64,000 bases of DNA from Actinokineospora baliensis (GCF_016907695.1 NZ_JAFBCK010000001.1:868001-932000), one strand, 5' to 3'; shown: positions 8,156 to 17,413, numbered from the stretch's first letter. The notes: generated from the letters alone by a model not told the origin. Made by a program: numbers and translations.

Positions 8156-8659
8156 ATGACTGACCGGATTGGCCCGCCACTGACAGGTGGCGAGCGGGAG
8201 ACCCTTCGGGCGTACCTCGACTTCCACCGCGCGACGTTGGCGATGAAGTGTGCGGGGGTGTCGGAGGAGGACATGCGCCGCAGGGCGTCTCCGCCGTCGG
8301 AGTTGACGTTGTTGGGGTTGGTGCGGCACATGGCTGAGGTGGAGCGGACCTGGTTCGCCAGGGTCATCAACCACGAGGATGTGCCGTTCGTGTGGTCCGA
8401 GAGCGGCAACTACCAGCAGGCGTTCGACCTGGAGGGCGCCACGGTCGCCGAGGCGTTGGCCGCGTGGCGGCGGGAGGTCGCGCGGTCGCGCGAGATCGAG
8501 GAAGCAGCGGAGTCGCTCGACGTGACCGGGTACTTCCCGCGGTGGGAGGCGGATGTGTCGCTCAGGCTCGTGATCCTGCACCTCATCCACGAGTACGCCA
8601 GGCACAACGGTCACGCGGACTTCTTGCGTGAAGCGATCGACGGCACTACTGGGGCTTGA
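8156..8659 (+). CDS. DinB-family (DUF664) protein
   Basis: The protein has 167 residues in a four-helix bundle typical of DinB/DUF664 proteins. The likely metal-binding histidines are in LVRHMAEVE near residue 60 and HLIHEYARHNGHAD near 145, where the triple-His pattern is clear. Members include thiol-dependent S-transferases that use mycothiol in actinobacteria; which reaction this one catalyses is unknown. The last 14 bases overlap the convergent kinase-like gene. Confidence 0.82.
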   Translation: MTDRIGPPLTGGERETLRAYLDFHRATLAMKCAGVSEEDMRRRASPPSELTLLGLVRHMAEVERTWFARVINHEDVPFVWSESGNYQQAFDLEGATVAEALAAWRREVARSREIEEAAESLDVTGYFPRWEADVSLRLVILHLIHEYARHNGHADFLREAIDGTTGA

Positions 8660-9260
8660 GGTGGCCTAGTACCCACTCGGCCGCGGCCTTGGTCGTCTCC
8701 TCCACAGTGGCATCCGTGGTGTCCAGCAGCCGCATGGGCGGGTCGGTCACGGTTGTCTTCATCCACGTGTTGAACGCGAGCATGTCCGCGATGCGCTGCT
8801 CGTCATCCCATCCGCGCCAGGCGGGGCGCGCGCGCAGCCGACTGGCCAAGACGTCGTCGTCGGCCACTAGGGCGAGGTAGTGGATTTCCGAGAAGAGGGC
8901 GCGTTCGGGCCTATGTTCGAGCTGGGGCGGCGCCACGGTGCCGCACAGCACCGTCGGGCGTCCGTTCTGGTTGACCATGGCGGCCATCCGCAGCCAGGTT
9001 TGCCGGAATGCCCCGAAGTCGTCCTCGGGGTCGCGCAAGGCACCGATCCACAGGACGTCTTGCTCTAAGACGACGGCTTGACCGCCTAGGAGCGCACCGA
9101 GCCCACGGCACACGGTGGACTTACCTGTGCCGCTGGGGCCGGTCAGGGCGAACATCGGGAGCCGCGTGAACGGCTCCCGATGTCCGCAGAACCCGCAGAC
9201 CAGGACGTCGCCGTCGACCCGAGGCGCGTCGGCCCACTCACCGCAGGCCGCGCAGATCAT
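8646..9260 (-). CDS. P-loop kinase-like ATPase with N-terminal zinc ribbon
   Basis: A 204-residue protein. It opens with a CxxC...CxxC zinc ribbon (CAAC near residues 3-6 and CGFC near 23-26), then a Walker A motif GPSGTGKS at about 41-48, and the lid/adenine region (LRARPAWRGWDDEQRIADML) of nucleoside- or shikimate-kinase-like enzymes. It probably phosphorylates a small molecule. The zinc ribbon in front of the P-loop is unusual for these kinases. I chose the ATG at 9260 rather than the TTG at 9269 because it starts directly at the ribbon. It lies 15 bases after a second zinc-ribbon gene and is likely co-transcribed with it. Confidence 0.72.
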   Translation of the reverse strand: MICAACGEWADAPRVDGDVLVCGFCGHREPFTRLPMFALTGPSGTGKSTVCRGLGALLGGQAVVLEQDVLWIGALRDPEDDFGAFRQTWLRMAAMVNQNGRPTVLCGTVAPPQLEHRPERALFSEIHYLALVADDDVLASRLRARPAWRGWDDEQRIADMLAFNTWMKTTVTDPPMRLLDTTDATVEETTKAAAEWVLGHLKPQ

Positions 9261-9275
9261 CGGGTTCAACGGCGA

Positions 9276-9638
9276 TCAGTCGAAGAGGTCTTCGAGGAAG
9301 CTCTTACGCCGCTTCTTGTGCCCGTAGTGGCCGCCGTGACCACCGTGGTGGCCGTATCCGGGAGGCGAGTCCCGGTACCCGGGGGGCGAGTCCCGGTAGC
9401 CGTGCCCGTAGTTCTGGGGCGGGTACTGCGCGGGGGCGGGGTAAGCGGCAGGAGGCGGCGGGGCGCCCTGGTACGGGGGCGGTGGTGCCGCCGCCGTGTA
9501 GTGGCGCTGCTCAGCTGCGGCAATCTGCTCGAGCTCACCACGGTCGAGGAAGATGCCCCGACACCCATCGCACTGGTCGATGTGCACGCCGAGGCGGTCG
9601 ACGGTGCGCATCACGTTTTGGCACTTCGGACAAATCAC
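9276..9638 (-). CDS. TFIIB-type zinc-ribbon protein with Pro/Tyr/His-rich tail
   Basis: A 120-residue protein. Residues 1-42 form a zf-TFIIB-type ribbon with two Cys pairs (CPKC near 3-6 and CDGC near 23-26) followed by the typical FLDRGELEQI segment. The rest is low-complexity, rich in Pro, Tyr, Gly and His, and includes the heptapeptide YRDSPPG twice in tandem, ending in a basic KKRRKSFLEDLF stretch. Such proteins are small and uncharacterised; binding to nucleic acid or to another protein is possible. The GTG start is followed 15 bases past its stop by the zinc-ribbon kinase gene. Confidence 0.78.
   Translation of the reverse strand: MICPKCQNVMRTVDRLGVHIDQCDGCRGIFLDRGELEQIAAAEQRHYTAAAPPPPYQGAPPPPAAYPAPAQYPPQNYGHGYRDSPPGYRDSPPGYGHHGGHGGHYGHKKRRKSFLEDLFD
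9364..9398. repeat. 21-bp tandem repeat encoding YRDSPPG twice
   Basis: The 14-mer GGCGAGTCCCGGTA occurs at 9364-9377 and 9385-9398, a period of 21 bases, inside the tail of the TFIIB-type zinc-ribbon gene. Confidence 0.7.
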
Positions 9639-9761
9639 TACGTCAGACTACGCAGATACTGGTGCGCATGTCGGCATGGCCACGATCAACATCCTCCGAT
9701 GCCGGGTTGTAGGCGCCGCGCACATAGCTGATCGAGAGCGGGCTACCTACCGTCATCAACC

Positions 9762-10529
9762 ATGACTAGTGGTCCGGATCACATCGGCGACCTCGCCGGA
9801 CGCACCGCGCTGGTGACCGGTGGCGCGAGCGGGATCGGCCGGGCGTGCGTGCTCGCGTTGGCGGCGGCGGGGGCGAAGGTGCACGTCGTCGATCGCGCGG
9901 GCCCGGCGGCCGAGGCGGTCGCCACCGAGGTGGGCGGGGTCGCGCACGTCGTCGACCTCGCCGACGCCACCTCGGTCGAGGAGTTGCCCACCGAGGTCGA
10001 TGTCCTGATCAACAACGCCGGGTTGCAGCACGTGGCGCCTCTGCACGAGTTCCCACCTGAACGGTTCGACCTGATCCAGCGGGTGATGGTCAGTGCGCCG
10101 TTCCTACTGGTGCGACGGTTCCTGCCACATATGTACGCGGGTGGCTGGGGGCGAGTCGTCAACATCTCCAGCGTCCATGGCCTGCGGGCAAGCGCCTATA
10201 AGTCCGCGTACGTCACCGCGAAGCACGCACTGGAGGGCCTGTCGAAGGTCGTTGCGGTAGAAGGCGCCCCGCACGGGGTGACGAGCAACTGCGTCAGCCC
10301 TGGCTACGTGCGCACGCCCCTGGTGACCGGCCAGATAGAGGCCCAGTCCCGAGCGCATGGGGTCGGTGCTGACGAGGTCGTTGAGCAGGTGCTCTTGGAC
10401 CGGTCGCCGATCAAGCGGCTGGTCGAACCGGAAGACGTCGCCGCCACCGTCGTGTGGCTGTGCGGCCCGCACACCGCCAATGTCACCGGCGCCTCGATCC
10501 CGGTCGACGGCGGCTGGACAGCCAACTGA
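9762..10529 (+). CDS. 3-hydroxybutyrate dehydrogenase-type SDR
   Basis: The 255-residue protein is a classical short-chain dehydrogenase: TGGASGIG at residues 19-26 for NAD binding, NNAG at 84-87, catalytic Ser near 137, Tyr150 and Lys154 (YVTAK). The segments SVHGLRASAYKSAYV and SPGYVRTPLV resemble D-3-hydroxybutyrate dehydrogenases, which interconvert 3-hydroxybutyrate and acetoacetate. The MHS-type transporter gene follows after 20 bases and a PucR-type regulator after that, consistent with uptake and oxidation of a small organic acid. The substrate call is a family-level inference. Confidence 0.82.
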   Translation: MTSGPDHIGDLAGRTALVTGGASGIGRACVLALAAAGAKVHVVDRAGPAAEAVATEVGGVAHVVDLADATSVEELPTEVDVLINNAGLQHVAPLHEFPPERFDLIQRVMVSAPFLLVRRFLPHMYAGGWGRVVNISSVHGLRASAYKSAYVTAKHALEGLSKVVAVEGAPHGVTSNCVSPGYVRTPLVTGQIEAQSRAHGVGADEVVEQVLLDRSPIKRLVEPEDVAATVVWLCGPHTANVTGASIPVDGGWTAN

Positions 10530-10549
10530 TCCGATAGGAAGGAATCACC

Positions 10550-11860
10550 ATGTCCAAGTCGTTTGTGCGGATCGTCGGCGCGAGCCTGATCGGCACCACC
10601 ATCGAGTGGTACGACTTCTTCCTCTACACGTCCGCAGCGGCTCTTGTCTTCAACAAGCTGTTCTTCCCCACCGCGGACCCCCTTACCGGCACGTTGCTGG
10701 CGTTCTTGACCTACGCCGTCGGCTTCATAGCCAGGCCGATCGGGGGGCTCATCTTCGGGCACTACGGCGACAAGATAGGTCGCAAACGTTTGCTCGTCTT
10801 TAGCCTGTTACTGATGGGCGGCTCGACCTTCGCGATGGGCCTACTGCCTACTTACGCCGCTATAGGCGTCGCCGCGCCGGTCCTGCTCACAGTGCTGCGC
10901 TTGGTCCAGGGGTTCGCCTTGGGCGGCGAGTGGGGTGGAGCGGTGCTGATCGTGTCCGAACACGGGTCCGCGGAGCGCCGTGGCTTCTGGGCGTCGTGGC
11001 CGCAGTGCGGCGCACCGGGCGGGAACCTGCTGGCCACGGGCGTGTTGGCGCTGCTGGCGACGGTGCAGTCAGACGCGGCGTTCCTGGCGTGGGGGTGGCG
11101 GGTGCCGTTCCTGCTGTCCGGGGTCCTGGTGCTCATCGGGTTGTGGATCCGGCTGACGGTGACCGAGTCGCCGGTGTTCCTCGACGCCCAGGCCAAGGCG
11201 GCCGAGCACGCCGAGCCGCACGTGCCGGTGGTGGAGGTCTTCCGCAACAGTTGGCAGCGGGTCCTGGTCACGATCGGCGCGCGCATGGCGGAGAACGTCT
11301 CCTACTACATCATCACCGCGTTCATCCTGGTCTACGTCACGACCGGGCTGGGCATGGCGAAGACGGTGGGGCTCAACGCGGTGATGATCGGTTCCGCCGT
11401 GCACTTCATCAGCATCCCGCTGTGGGGCGCGCTGTCGGACCGGATCGGACGGCGGCCGGTCTACCTGTTCGGCGCGGTGACCATGGCTGTGTGGGCGTTC
11501 ATCTTCTTCGCGCTCCTCAACACCCGCTCGCCCGGCATCATCATCGTGGCGGCCATGGTGGGCCTAACGCTCCACGGCGCGATGTATGGCCCGCAAGCGG
11601 CCTTCTTCTCCGAGCAGTTCCCCACGCGGGTCCGCTACACGGGTCTATCTGTGGGCGGCCAACTGTCTTCGATCGCCGCTGGGGCGCTAGCGCCGCTCAT
11701 CGCGACGGCGCTGTTCCAGCGGTACGGCAGCACTCTGCCGGTGTCGCTCTACCTGGTCGGGATGTGCACGATCACCGTCATCGCGGTGCTGGCCGCACGT
11801 GAGACCCGTGGCCGCTCGCTGGCCGAGCCAGAGCCCGCGGCGGCTCGCGTGGCGGCGTGA
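10550..11860 (+). CDS. MFS transporter of the metabolite:H+ symporter (MHS) family
   Basis: A 436-residue membrane protein with 12 predicted segments. The opening ASLIGTTIEWYDFFLY and the loop GHYGDKIGRKR are signatures of MHS transporters such as ShiA and ProP, as is LVQGFALGGEWGGA. It should import an organic acid or similar metabolite with protons. It lies 20 bases after the 3-hydroxybutyrate-dehydrogenase-type gene with an AGGAAGGA ribosome site, so 3-hydroxybutyrate or a relative is a reasonable guess. Codon 10808-10810 is TTA. A hairpin follows the stop at 11868-11896. Confidence 0.87.
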   Translation: MSKSFVRIVGASLIGTTIEWYDFFLYTSAAALVFNKLFFPTADPLTGTLLAFLTYAVGFIARPIGGLIFGHYGDKIGRKRLLVFSLLLMGGSTFAMGLLPTYAAIGVAAPVLLTVLRLVQGFALGGEWGGAVLIVSEHGSAERRGFWASWPQCGAPGGNLLATGVLALLATVQSDAAFLAWGWRVPFLLSGVLVLIGLWIRLTVTESPVFLDAQAKAAEHAEPHVPVVEVFRNSWQRVLVTIGARMAENVSYYIITAFILVYVTTGLGMAKTVGLNAVMIGSAVHFISIPLWGALSDRIGRRPVYLFGAVTMAVWAFIFFALLNTRSPGIIIVAAMVGLTLHGAMYGPQAAFFSEQFPTRVRYTGLSVGGQLSSIAAGALAPLIATALFQRYGSTLPVSLYLVGMCTITVIAVLAARETRGRSLAEPEPAAARVAA

Positions 11861-11867
11861 CCCGGCG

Positions 11868-11896
11868 CGAGGCCGCCCGCGATCCGGGCGGCCTCG
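11868..11896 (+). terminator. Hairpin after the dehydrogenase/transporter pair
   Basis: An 11-bp perfect stem (11868-11878 with 11886-11896) and a 7-base loop lie just after the transporter stop. This supports starting the PucR gene at 11932 rather than at an overlapping codon upstream. Confidence 0.65.
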
Positions 11897-11931
11897 TGCC
11901 GTACACGCGGTTGGTGCGCATTGGTGCGACC

Positions 11932-13812
11932 ATGTCGTCCGTGAGGGCCCACGACGCCGTGCGTGAACTGCTCGGACTGCTCGCCACCGGGGCGAGTGGC
12001 GAGCAGTTGGCCCAGGTCGCGGTGGCTGCCCGAGCAGCGGGGCTGGCGGCCGACGAGTTGCTCGCGGTCGACCAGGCCGCCGAGTACGCCCTCCAGGTAC
12101 GGCAAACACTGGTAGCTCACCGTAGGCGCGAGGTGGAGCTAACTGCCCTGTTCGACACAGCCAGCGACCTGGCTCGCCTACGCGATACGGACGCGGTGCT
12201 GCGGTCGATCGTGCGGCGAACCAGGACACTGCTGCGGGTCAACGTCTCGTACCTGACGCTCAACGATGAGCAGTCCGGTCGGACTTACATGCGAGTGACA
12301 GACGGATCCGCGTCCGCCCTGTTCCAGCAGGTGACGCTAGGCATGGGTGAGGGGCTAGGCGGCCTTGTAGCGCAGACAGCGAGGCCTTACGCCACTCGCG
12401 ACTACTTCGCCGATCCGCGCTTCCGTCACACAACGCCCATCGACTCGTCTGTGCACGACGAAGGCATTACGGCGATCCTGGGTGTTCCCCTGGCCGTGGG
12501 CGGCAAGGTCATCGGGGTCCTGTTCGCCGCCGACCGCTCCGCCAGGGACTTCTCGCCGGATGAGGTGGCGTTGGCATCCTCCTTGGCCGACCACGCCGCC
12601 ATAGCGATCGACAACGCGCGGCTGCTCGACGAAACCCACTTGGCGTTGGACGAACTCAACACGGCCAACAGCACGATCAGCGCCCACAACGAGGCCATGC
12701 GGCGCGCAGAGGACGCCCACGACAAGCTCACCGACCTGATCCTGCGCGGGGGCGACCTCCCGGACATCGCGGCTGCCGTCGCCGAGGTCCTGCACGGCGA
12801 CATCGCGGTGTTCGACGCGACCGGAGTGGAGCTCGCGCACGTTGGGGACACCCCGACGACCGTGGCCGATGCGGCCGTCACCGCCGCTCGGGCCTCCGGG
12901 CGAGCTGTGTCCACCGAGGACGGCTGGGTCTGCGCGGTGCAGGCCGGGCAGGAGCTCCTGGGCAGTCTTCTGCTCACCGGTAGGCCTGCCCTGGCGGACG
13001 CGGACCGCAGGCTGTTCGAACGCGCGGGCGTCGTCACAGCACTGCTGCTCATGTTGCGCCGATCGGTCGCACAAGCCGAGGACGAGGTTCGCGGCGAGCT
13101 GTTGACGGACTTGCTCACCGCACCGGACCGCAATCCCGCCGCGCTCGTAGCACGTGCCCACCGCCTAGGGGTGGACCTCGCCGACGCCTACGCGGTTCTT
13201 GTGGTCACAGCGGACCAGGTATCCCGGCGGCGCCTTCTCTCTGCAGCCAACCGGTTCGCGGTTCTGATCGGAGTACACGCCGATCAGGTAGTGCTTCTCG
13301 CTCGCACCGACGACCCGAGCGCTCTTGCAGCAAGAGTCGCTGAATCCCTCACATCCGCTATGGCCTCACCGGTAACCGTTGGCGCTTCCGGACCTGCCTG
13401 CGGCGTTGAGGGGCTCGTGGCCGCACACACCGAAGCAACGCGTTGTGTCCGGTCGTTGCTGGCGTTGGGCCGCACAGGCGAAGGCGCCACCATGCGCGAT
13501 CTGGGGTTCGTCGGCGTCCTACTCGGAGATGCCGACTTGGAAGGCTACGTGCACAACACCATTGGCCCTGTCCTGGAGTACGACGACCGCAGGGGAACTG
13601 AGCTCCTACGCACCATAGAGGCGTACTTCACCGCGGGGGCCAACCTGACCCGGGCCAAGGAGAACCTCCACGTGCACGTGAACACCGTCGTCCAACGGCT
13701 GGAGCGGATCGGCTCCCTGCTCGGCGCGGACTGGCAGGCTCCTGAGCGGGCGTTGGAGATCCAGCTCGCGCTGCGGTTGTTCCGCCTCACCTCCCGCGGC
13801 GAGCCGTCATGA
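11932..13812 (+). CDS. GAF-domain PucR-family transcriptional regulator
   Basis: A 626-residue regulator. A helical N-terminal part is followed by a GAF sensor domain (about residues 80-235; AILGVPLAVGGKVIGVLFAA), a middle region, and a C-terminal PucR-type helix-turn-helix (about 565-615; LTRAKENLHVHVNTVVQRLERIGSLL). GAF-PucR proteins are usually one-component regulators of neighbouring catabolic genes. Here the 3-hydroxybutyrate dehydrogenase and MHS transporter genes directly upstream are the likely targets. The frame is open from 11857, but the hairpin at 11868-11896 favours the ATG at 11932. Confidence 0.85.
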   Translation: MSSVRAHDAVRELLGLLATGASGEQLAQVAVAARAAGLAADELLAVDQAAEYALQVRQTLVAHRRREVELTALFDTASDLARLRDTDAVLRSIVRRTRTLLRVNVSYLTLNDEQSGRTYMRVTDGSASALFQQVTLGMGEGLGGLVAQTARPYATRDYFADPRFRHTTPIDSSVHDEGITAILGVPLAVGGKVIGVLFAADRSARDFSPDEVALASSLADHAAIAIDNARLLDETHLALDELNTANSTISAHNEAMRRAEDAHDKLTDLILRGGDLPDIAAAVAEVLHGDIAVFDATGVELAHVGDTPTTVADAAVTAARASGRAVSTEDGWVCAVQAGQELLGSLLLTGRPALADADRRLFERAGVVTALLLMLRRSVAQAEDEVRGELLTDLLTAPDRNPAALVARAHRLGVDLADAYAVLVVTADQVSRRRLLSAANRFAVLIGVHADQVVLLARTDDPSALAARVAESLTSAMASPVTVGASGPACGVEGLVAAHTEATRCVRSLLALGRTGEGATMRDLGFVGVLLGDADLEGYVHNTIGPVLEYDDRRGTELLRTIEAYFTAGANLTRAKENLHVHVNTVVQRLERIGSLLGADWQAPERALEIQLALRLFRLTSRGEPS

Positions 13813-13816
13813 CGCA

Positions 13817-13851
13817 CGCCAGAGGCCGACCCCCAGTGACGGCCTCTGGCG
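13817..13851. terminator. Shared hairpin between convergent PucR and FtsX-type genes
   Basis: An 11-bp perfect stem (13817-13827 with 13841-13851) and a 13-base loop fill the 44-base gap between the two convergent stops, so it can serve both directions. Confidence 0.75.
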
Positions 13852-13856
13852 CTGAC

Positions 13857-16157
13857 TCACTCCGTGCGCAGCGAGTCCAAACGGGTCGCGGAACGCAGGA
13901 ACGGGAGGGTGAGCAGCGAGACGATGAGGACCAGAGCCGCCGCCGCACCCGCCATGGTCGTCACGCCTGCCCAGTCCATGAACAGGGGGTTGTGCATGAC
14001 CAGCATCATCTGCGCCGCCAGAAGCGAGCCGAGCGACACCGCGACCACAACGCCAATGGCGATCGGTATCGCGATCTGCCACAGCAGCGACCGGGCAAGG
14101 ACAGCGGTCGGCACGCCACCCGCCGCTAGGACGGCCAAGGGCCGCTTGCGCTCCCGGATGTGCTCTACCGCCAGCACGAGCAAGCTGAGCCCCGCCAGCA
14201 GCAGCGTGAAGATCGCACCGATCAGCAGGCCGCGGCGGATCGTCAGGAAGGTCTCTTGCTGGCTGTTGTAGGTCCTGTTCTCGGATGTCGAAACGCTCAC
14301 CTGCCACGACAACAGGCCTATAGCGTCCCGAAGCCGGTCACTCGCATCTGGCACGGATCCGTCGAGCTGGACGGTGTAGCTCGCGGCGGCCTTGACGGGG
14401 GGAAGCTGCGGAATGGCGCCAGGCGTCACCAAGAGCATGGCCGAGACGTACGCGTCCGGCCCATCTCGGTAGGGCATGGCGACGATGCCGCCCGGCACCA
14501 CCCACTCACCCGAGGCCACCATCCCGCTGGACGAGTCGAATGAGGGGACGTAGAGGGTGGTCTTGGCCCCGGTGGGGAACCCAGACAGGTCGATGTTGTC
14601 CTCGCGGTAGACCTTGCCGTCGACGCAGTCGGGAACCTTGCGCATCGTGGTGGCGAGCTCGCAGCTCATCACCTCGGCGATCATCGTGCGCTCACCGATG
14701 CGCATCTCCACGCTGCGGGTGAGACTCCACGCCGCCACAGCGGGCAGGGAGTCCAGCACGCGCTCGGTCTCGGCCATCGCGGGTTGCAGGGCGTAGACGT
14801 TGGCCCGCGCGGTGCTGGTCGCGTCCAGGTAGGTCAGTTCGAGGTCGTCGGCCTGGGAGGCGAAGGTCGCCTGCATGGCGATGGCACCGGCGAGCACCAC
14901 CGCGACGCCGCTGACCACGCGCGACGACGTGCCGCTGTCGAGCTGCAGCCTGCGGACCGCCATCTGCCACGACGTCGGACCGCCGCGCAACCGGCTGACC
15001 GACCGCTCGACCAGCCACGGCAGCAGGGCGGGCACACCGAGCAGCACCAGCGCCACCCCGACCGCGATGCTGATCGCCCAGAAGCTGGTGTCGGGCGGAC
15101 CGGTCGTCGCGTCCTGGTTGACCCGCCAGCCGAGGACCAACACCCCCGACACGACCACGGCCAGGCGCCACAGCACGCGCCTGCTGGTCGGCTTGCTGTG
15201 CCGGACCACCCCCAGCGGCTCGATGATCGTCCGGCGCAGCGCGAACTGCGCGGCGAACACCGCGAGCACGGGCGCGGCGAGCACCACGAGCGCGGCCATC
15301 CACCACACCGGGACGATGTCCTCGGGGTACACGCTCGCGCCGAACAGGGTGACCTGCGCCGCCAACTGCCGCCCGACCAAGAACAGGCCCGCGCCGAGCA
15401 CCAGCCCGGACACCGAGCTGACCAGCGCCTCGGCTGCCGCGATCCGGCGGATCTGCCGGTTGTCGCTGCCGACCAGCCGCAGCGCCGAGAGCCTGCGGTC
15501 GCGCTCGACACCGGCGATGCGGGTGCTGGACACGAGGAAGATGAAGACCGGGATCAGCACCGCGATGGTGCCCAGCAGCAGCAACAGCAGCGCGTCTGGC
15601 TCCAGCGGCCTGCCGTCCCGCGGCGGGAAGCCGAACTTGTAGACCGAGTACACCCGCAGCGCCTGCGAGTCCCGCAGGTCGGCGCTGCCCAGGTAGGCGG
15701 TGAGTTGCTGCGGATCGCGCACGGTGTCGGGGGAGATCGTGCCGACGGTCCGCTGGGGGAAGCGCTCGCCGAGCGCGGACCCGGCCATCACCTCCGCCAA
15801 AGCCCCGGACACGAACATCTCGCCCGGCCCGGGCAACCGGGGGATCCCCGCGGGCACGGGCGAGTTGGGGCCCGTACCCCGCAGGTAGACCAGCTCGATC
15901 CGGCGCCCTTCGGACACCGACGACAGGCTCACCTGCAACGTCGGCGCGACACCGGCGATCGGGGCCATGTCCGGCGCGGTCGCCAGCTCGCGCGCCGCCC
16001 GCGCGTCCAGGATCGGCCCGACGGAGGCGGCCAGCAGCAGCACCGCCACCGCGAGACCGACCCCGATCGTGCTGAGCACGAACCGCGCCAGCGACGTCCG
16101 CCCACCCGAGACGGCCAACCGCACGCCGACCCCGAAGTCGTTCAACCAGGCCCTCAC
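13857..16157 (-). CDS. FtsX-like ABC transporter permease (MacB type)
   Basis: A 766-residue membrane protein with an N-terminal signal-anchor helix (residues 24-48), a large extracytoplasmic loop, a block of membrane helices (about 195-385), a second extracytoplasmic region (about 430-620) and a final three-helix block (about 635-755). Two FtsX domains in a single chain are typical of actinobacterial partners of LolD/MacB-type ATPases. Such systems move lipoproteins, lipids or peptides, or transmit mechanical signals, rather than import solutes. The gene follows the ATPase gene by 35 bases and the PadR regulator, forming one leftward operon. The cargo is unknown. Confidence 0.87.
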   Translation of the reverse strand: MRAWLNDFGVGVRLAVSGGRTSLARFVLSTIGVGLAVAVLLLAASVGPILDARAARELATAPDMAPIAGVAPTLQVSLSSVSEGRRIELVYLRGTGPNSPVPAGIPRLPGPGEMFVSGALAEVMAGSALGERFPQRTVGTISPDTVRDPQQLTAYLGSADLRDSQALRVYSVYKFGFPPRDGRPLEPDALLLLLLGTIAVLIPVFIFLVSSTRIAGVERDRRLSALRLVGSDNRQIRRIAAAEALVSSVSGLVLGAGLFLVGRQLAAQVTLFGASVYPEDIVPVWWMAALVVLAAPVLAVFAAQFALRRTIIEPLGVVRHSKPTSRRVLWRLAVVVSGVLVLGWRVNQDATTGPPDTSFWAISIAVGVALVLLGVPALLPWLVERSVSRLRGGPTSWQMAVRRLQLDSGTSSRVVSGVAVVLAGAIAMQATFASQADDLELTYLDATSTARANVYALQPAMAETERVLDSLPAVAAWSLTRSVEMRIGERTMIAEVMSCELATTMRKVPDCVDGKVYREDNIDLSGFPTGAKTTLYVPSFDSSSGMVASGEWVVPGGIVAMPYRDGPDAYVSAMLLVTPGAIPQLPPVKAAASYTVQLDGSVPDASDRLRDAIGLLSWQVSVSTSENRTYNSQQETFLTIRRGLLIGAIFTLLLAGLSLLVLAVEHIRERKRPLAVLAAGGVPTAVLARSLLWQIAIPIAIGVVVAVSLGSLLAAQMMLVMHNPLFMDWAGVTTMAGAAAALVLIVSLLTLPFLRSATRLDSLRTE

Positions 16158-16192
16158 CGCAGACCGCCTCTCCCCTCAACACCTGCGCGGAC

Positions 16193-16873
16193 CTAGTGGG
16201 CTAACGCGACCTGTCGGGTCTTGCCGTCGCGGACGACCACCTCGCGGTCGGAGTAGGCCGCGACCCTGGGTTCGTGGGTGACCAGCACGATCGACGCCCC
16301 GGTGTCGCGGGCGGTGTCCACCAGCAGCCGCATCACCTGCTCGCCGTTGAACGAGTCCAGCGCGCCGGTCGGCTCGTCCGCGAAGATCACCTTCGGGCCG
16401 GTGACCAGTGCCCTGGCGACCGCGACCCGCTGGCTCTGCCCGCCGGACACCTCACCGGGGCGCTTGTCGCGCAGGTTCCCGACCTCGATCCGGTCCATCC
16501 ACTCGCTGGCCTTCGCCTCGGCCTCCTTGCGGCGCATGCCCCCGAGCCGCAACGGCAGCGCCACATTCTCCAGGCAGGACAGCTCGGGGACGAGCTGGCC
16601 GAACTGGAAGACGAAGCCGAACTCGGTGCGCCGCAGGGCACTGCGCTCCTTGTCGGTCAGCTGCCCGAGTTCCCGACCGCGGAAGGCGACCACGCCCGAG
16701 TCCGGCACCACGATCCCGGCCAGGCAGTGCAGCAGGGTCGACTTGCCCGACCCGGACGGGCCGAGGATGGCGACGATCTCGTTGTCGTGCACCAGCATCG
16801 ACGCGCCGTCGAGGGCGGCGGTGGGGCCGAAGGCCTTGACCAGGTTCGTACCGCTGAGCAGGACCTCGCTCAC
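16193..16873 (-). CDS. ABC transporter ATP-binding protein (LolD/MacB type)
   Basis: The 226-residue ATPase has Walker A GPSGSGKS (about residues 38-45), Q-loop FQFGQLVPELS, signature SGGQSQR, Walker B VIFADEPTGALD and the switch His in LVTHEPR. The ADEPTGALD form is characteristic of the MacB/LolD branch. It powers the adjacent FtsX-type permease. Its first four bases overlap the end of the PadR gene, so expression of the exporter is coupled to that regulator. Confidence 0.92.
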   Translation of the reverse strand: MSEVLLSGTNLVKAFGPTAALDGASMLVHDNEIVAILGPSGSGKSTLLHCLAGIVVPDSGVVAFRGRELGQLTDKERSALRRTEFGFVFQFGQLVPELSCLENVALPLRLGGMRRKEAEAKASEWMDRIEVGNLRDKRPGEVSGGQSQRVAVARALVTGPKVIFADEPTGALDSFNGEQVMRLLVDTARDTGASIVLVTHEPRVAAYSDREVVVRDGKTRQVALAH

Positions 16874-17394
16874 CCGGCCACCTGCTTGGCCAGGTCGGCC
16901 AGGCGCGCCGCGGTCAGTTCGAGCCAGCGCAGGTCGGCCTCCAGGTGGAACAGCGCGTGATCGCAGATCAGCTGGTCGGTGAGGTCACCGGCGCGCTTGC
17001 GGGCGGTCAGCTCGCGCATCGAGGTCAGGTGCGCCGACCGCTGCGCGTCGAGCACCTCCTCGGCGTCGCGGTTGGACATCAGCGCTAAGACGACCTTGGT
17101 GTAGAGCGCGCTCTGCAGGTAGATCTGCGGGTTCTCCGGGGTCACGAGCCACTCCGAGACATCGGTGACCCCGGCGTCGGTGATCGCGTAGCGCTTGCGC
17201 TCGGGTCCCCCACCTGCTTCAACACCGCGCTCCTCCACGAGTCCGTTGCGGAGCAACCGGGACAGCGTCGAGTAGACCTGGCCGTAGGCGAGCGGCCGGT
17301 CGTGCCCGAACCGCTCGTCGTAGACCCGCTTGAGGTCGTACCCGTGCCGAGGTCCGGTCTCCAGCAGGCCGAGCAGCGCGTGTCCGATTGACAT
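16870..17394 (-). CDS. PadR-family transcriptional repressor
   Basis: A 174-residue protein with a PadR winged helix (residues 3-80; GPRHGYDLKRVYDERFG, then GQVYSTLSRLLRNGLVE and the basic ERKRYAITDAG wing) and a C-terminal helical dimerisation domain of the longer PadR class. Such proteins repress adjacent exporter genes and release on binding a toxic ligand. It heads the operon with the ABC ATPase and FtsX-type permease and overlaps the ATPase gene by four bases. The ATG at 17394 is chosen because it begins at MSIGHALLGLL; the frame extends seven codons upstream. Confidence 0.88.
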   Translation of the reverse strand: MSIGHALLGLLETGPRHGYDLKRVYDERFGHDRPLAYGQVYSTLSRLLRNGLVEERGVEAGGGPERKRYAITDAGVTDVSEWLVTPENPQIYLQSALYTKVVLALMSNRDAEEVLDAQRSAHLTSMRELTARKRAGDLTDQLICDHALFHLEADLRWLELTAARLADLAKQVAG

Positions 17395-17413
17395 GGCGGA
17401 CACTGTACCCCAC

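Noticed and set aside
14784..16196. A 470-codon open frame opposite the FtsX-type permease gene
   Set aside because: It is Arg/Gln/His/Pro-rich without motifs; the opposite strand encodes a convincing membrane protein in an operon with its ATPase.
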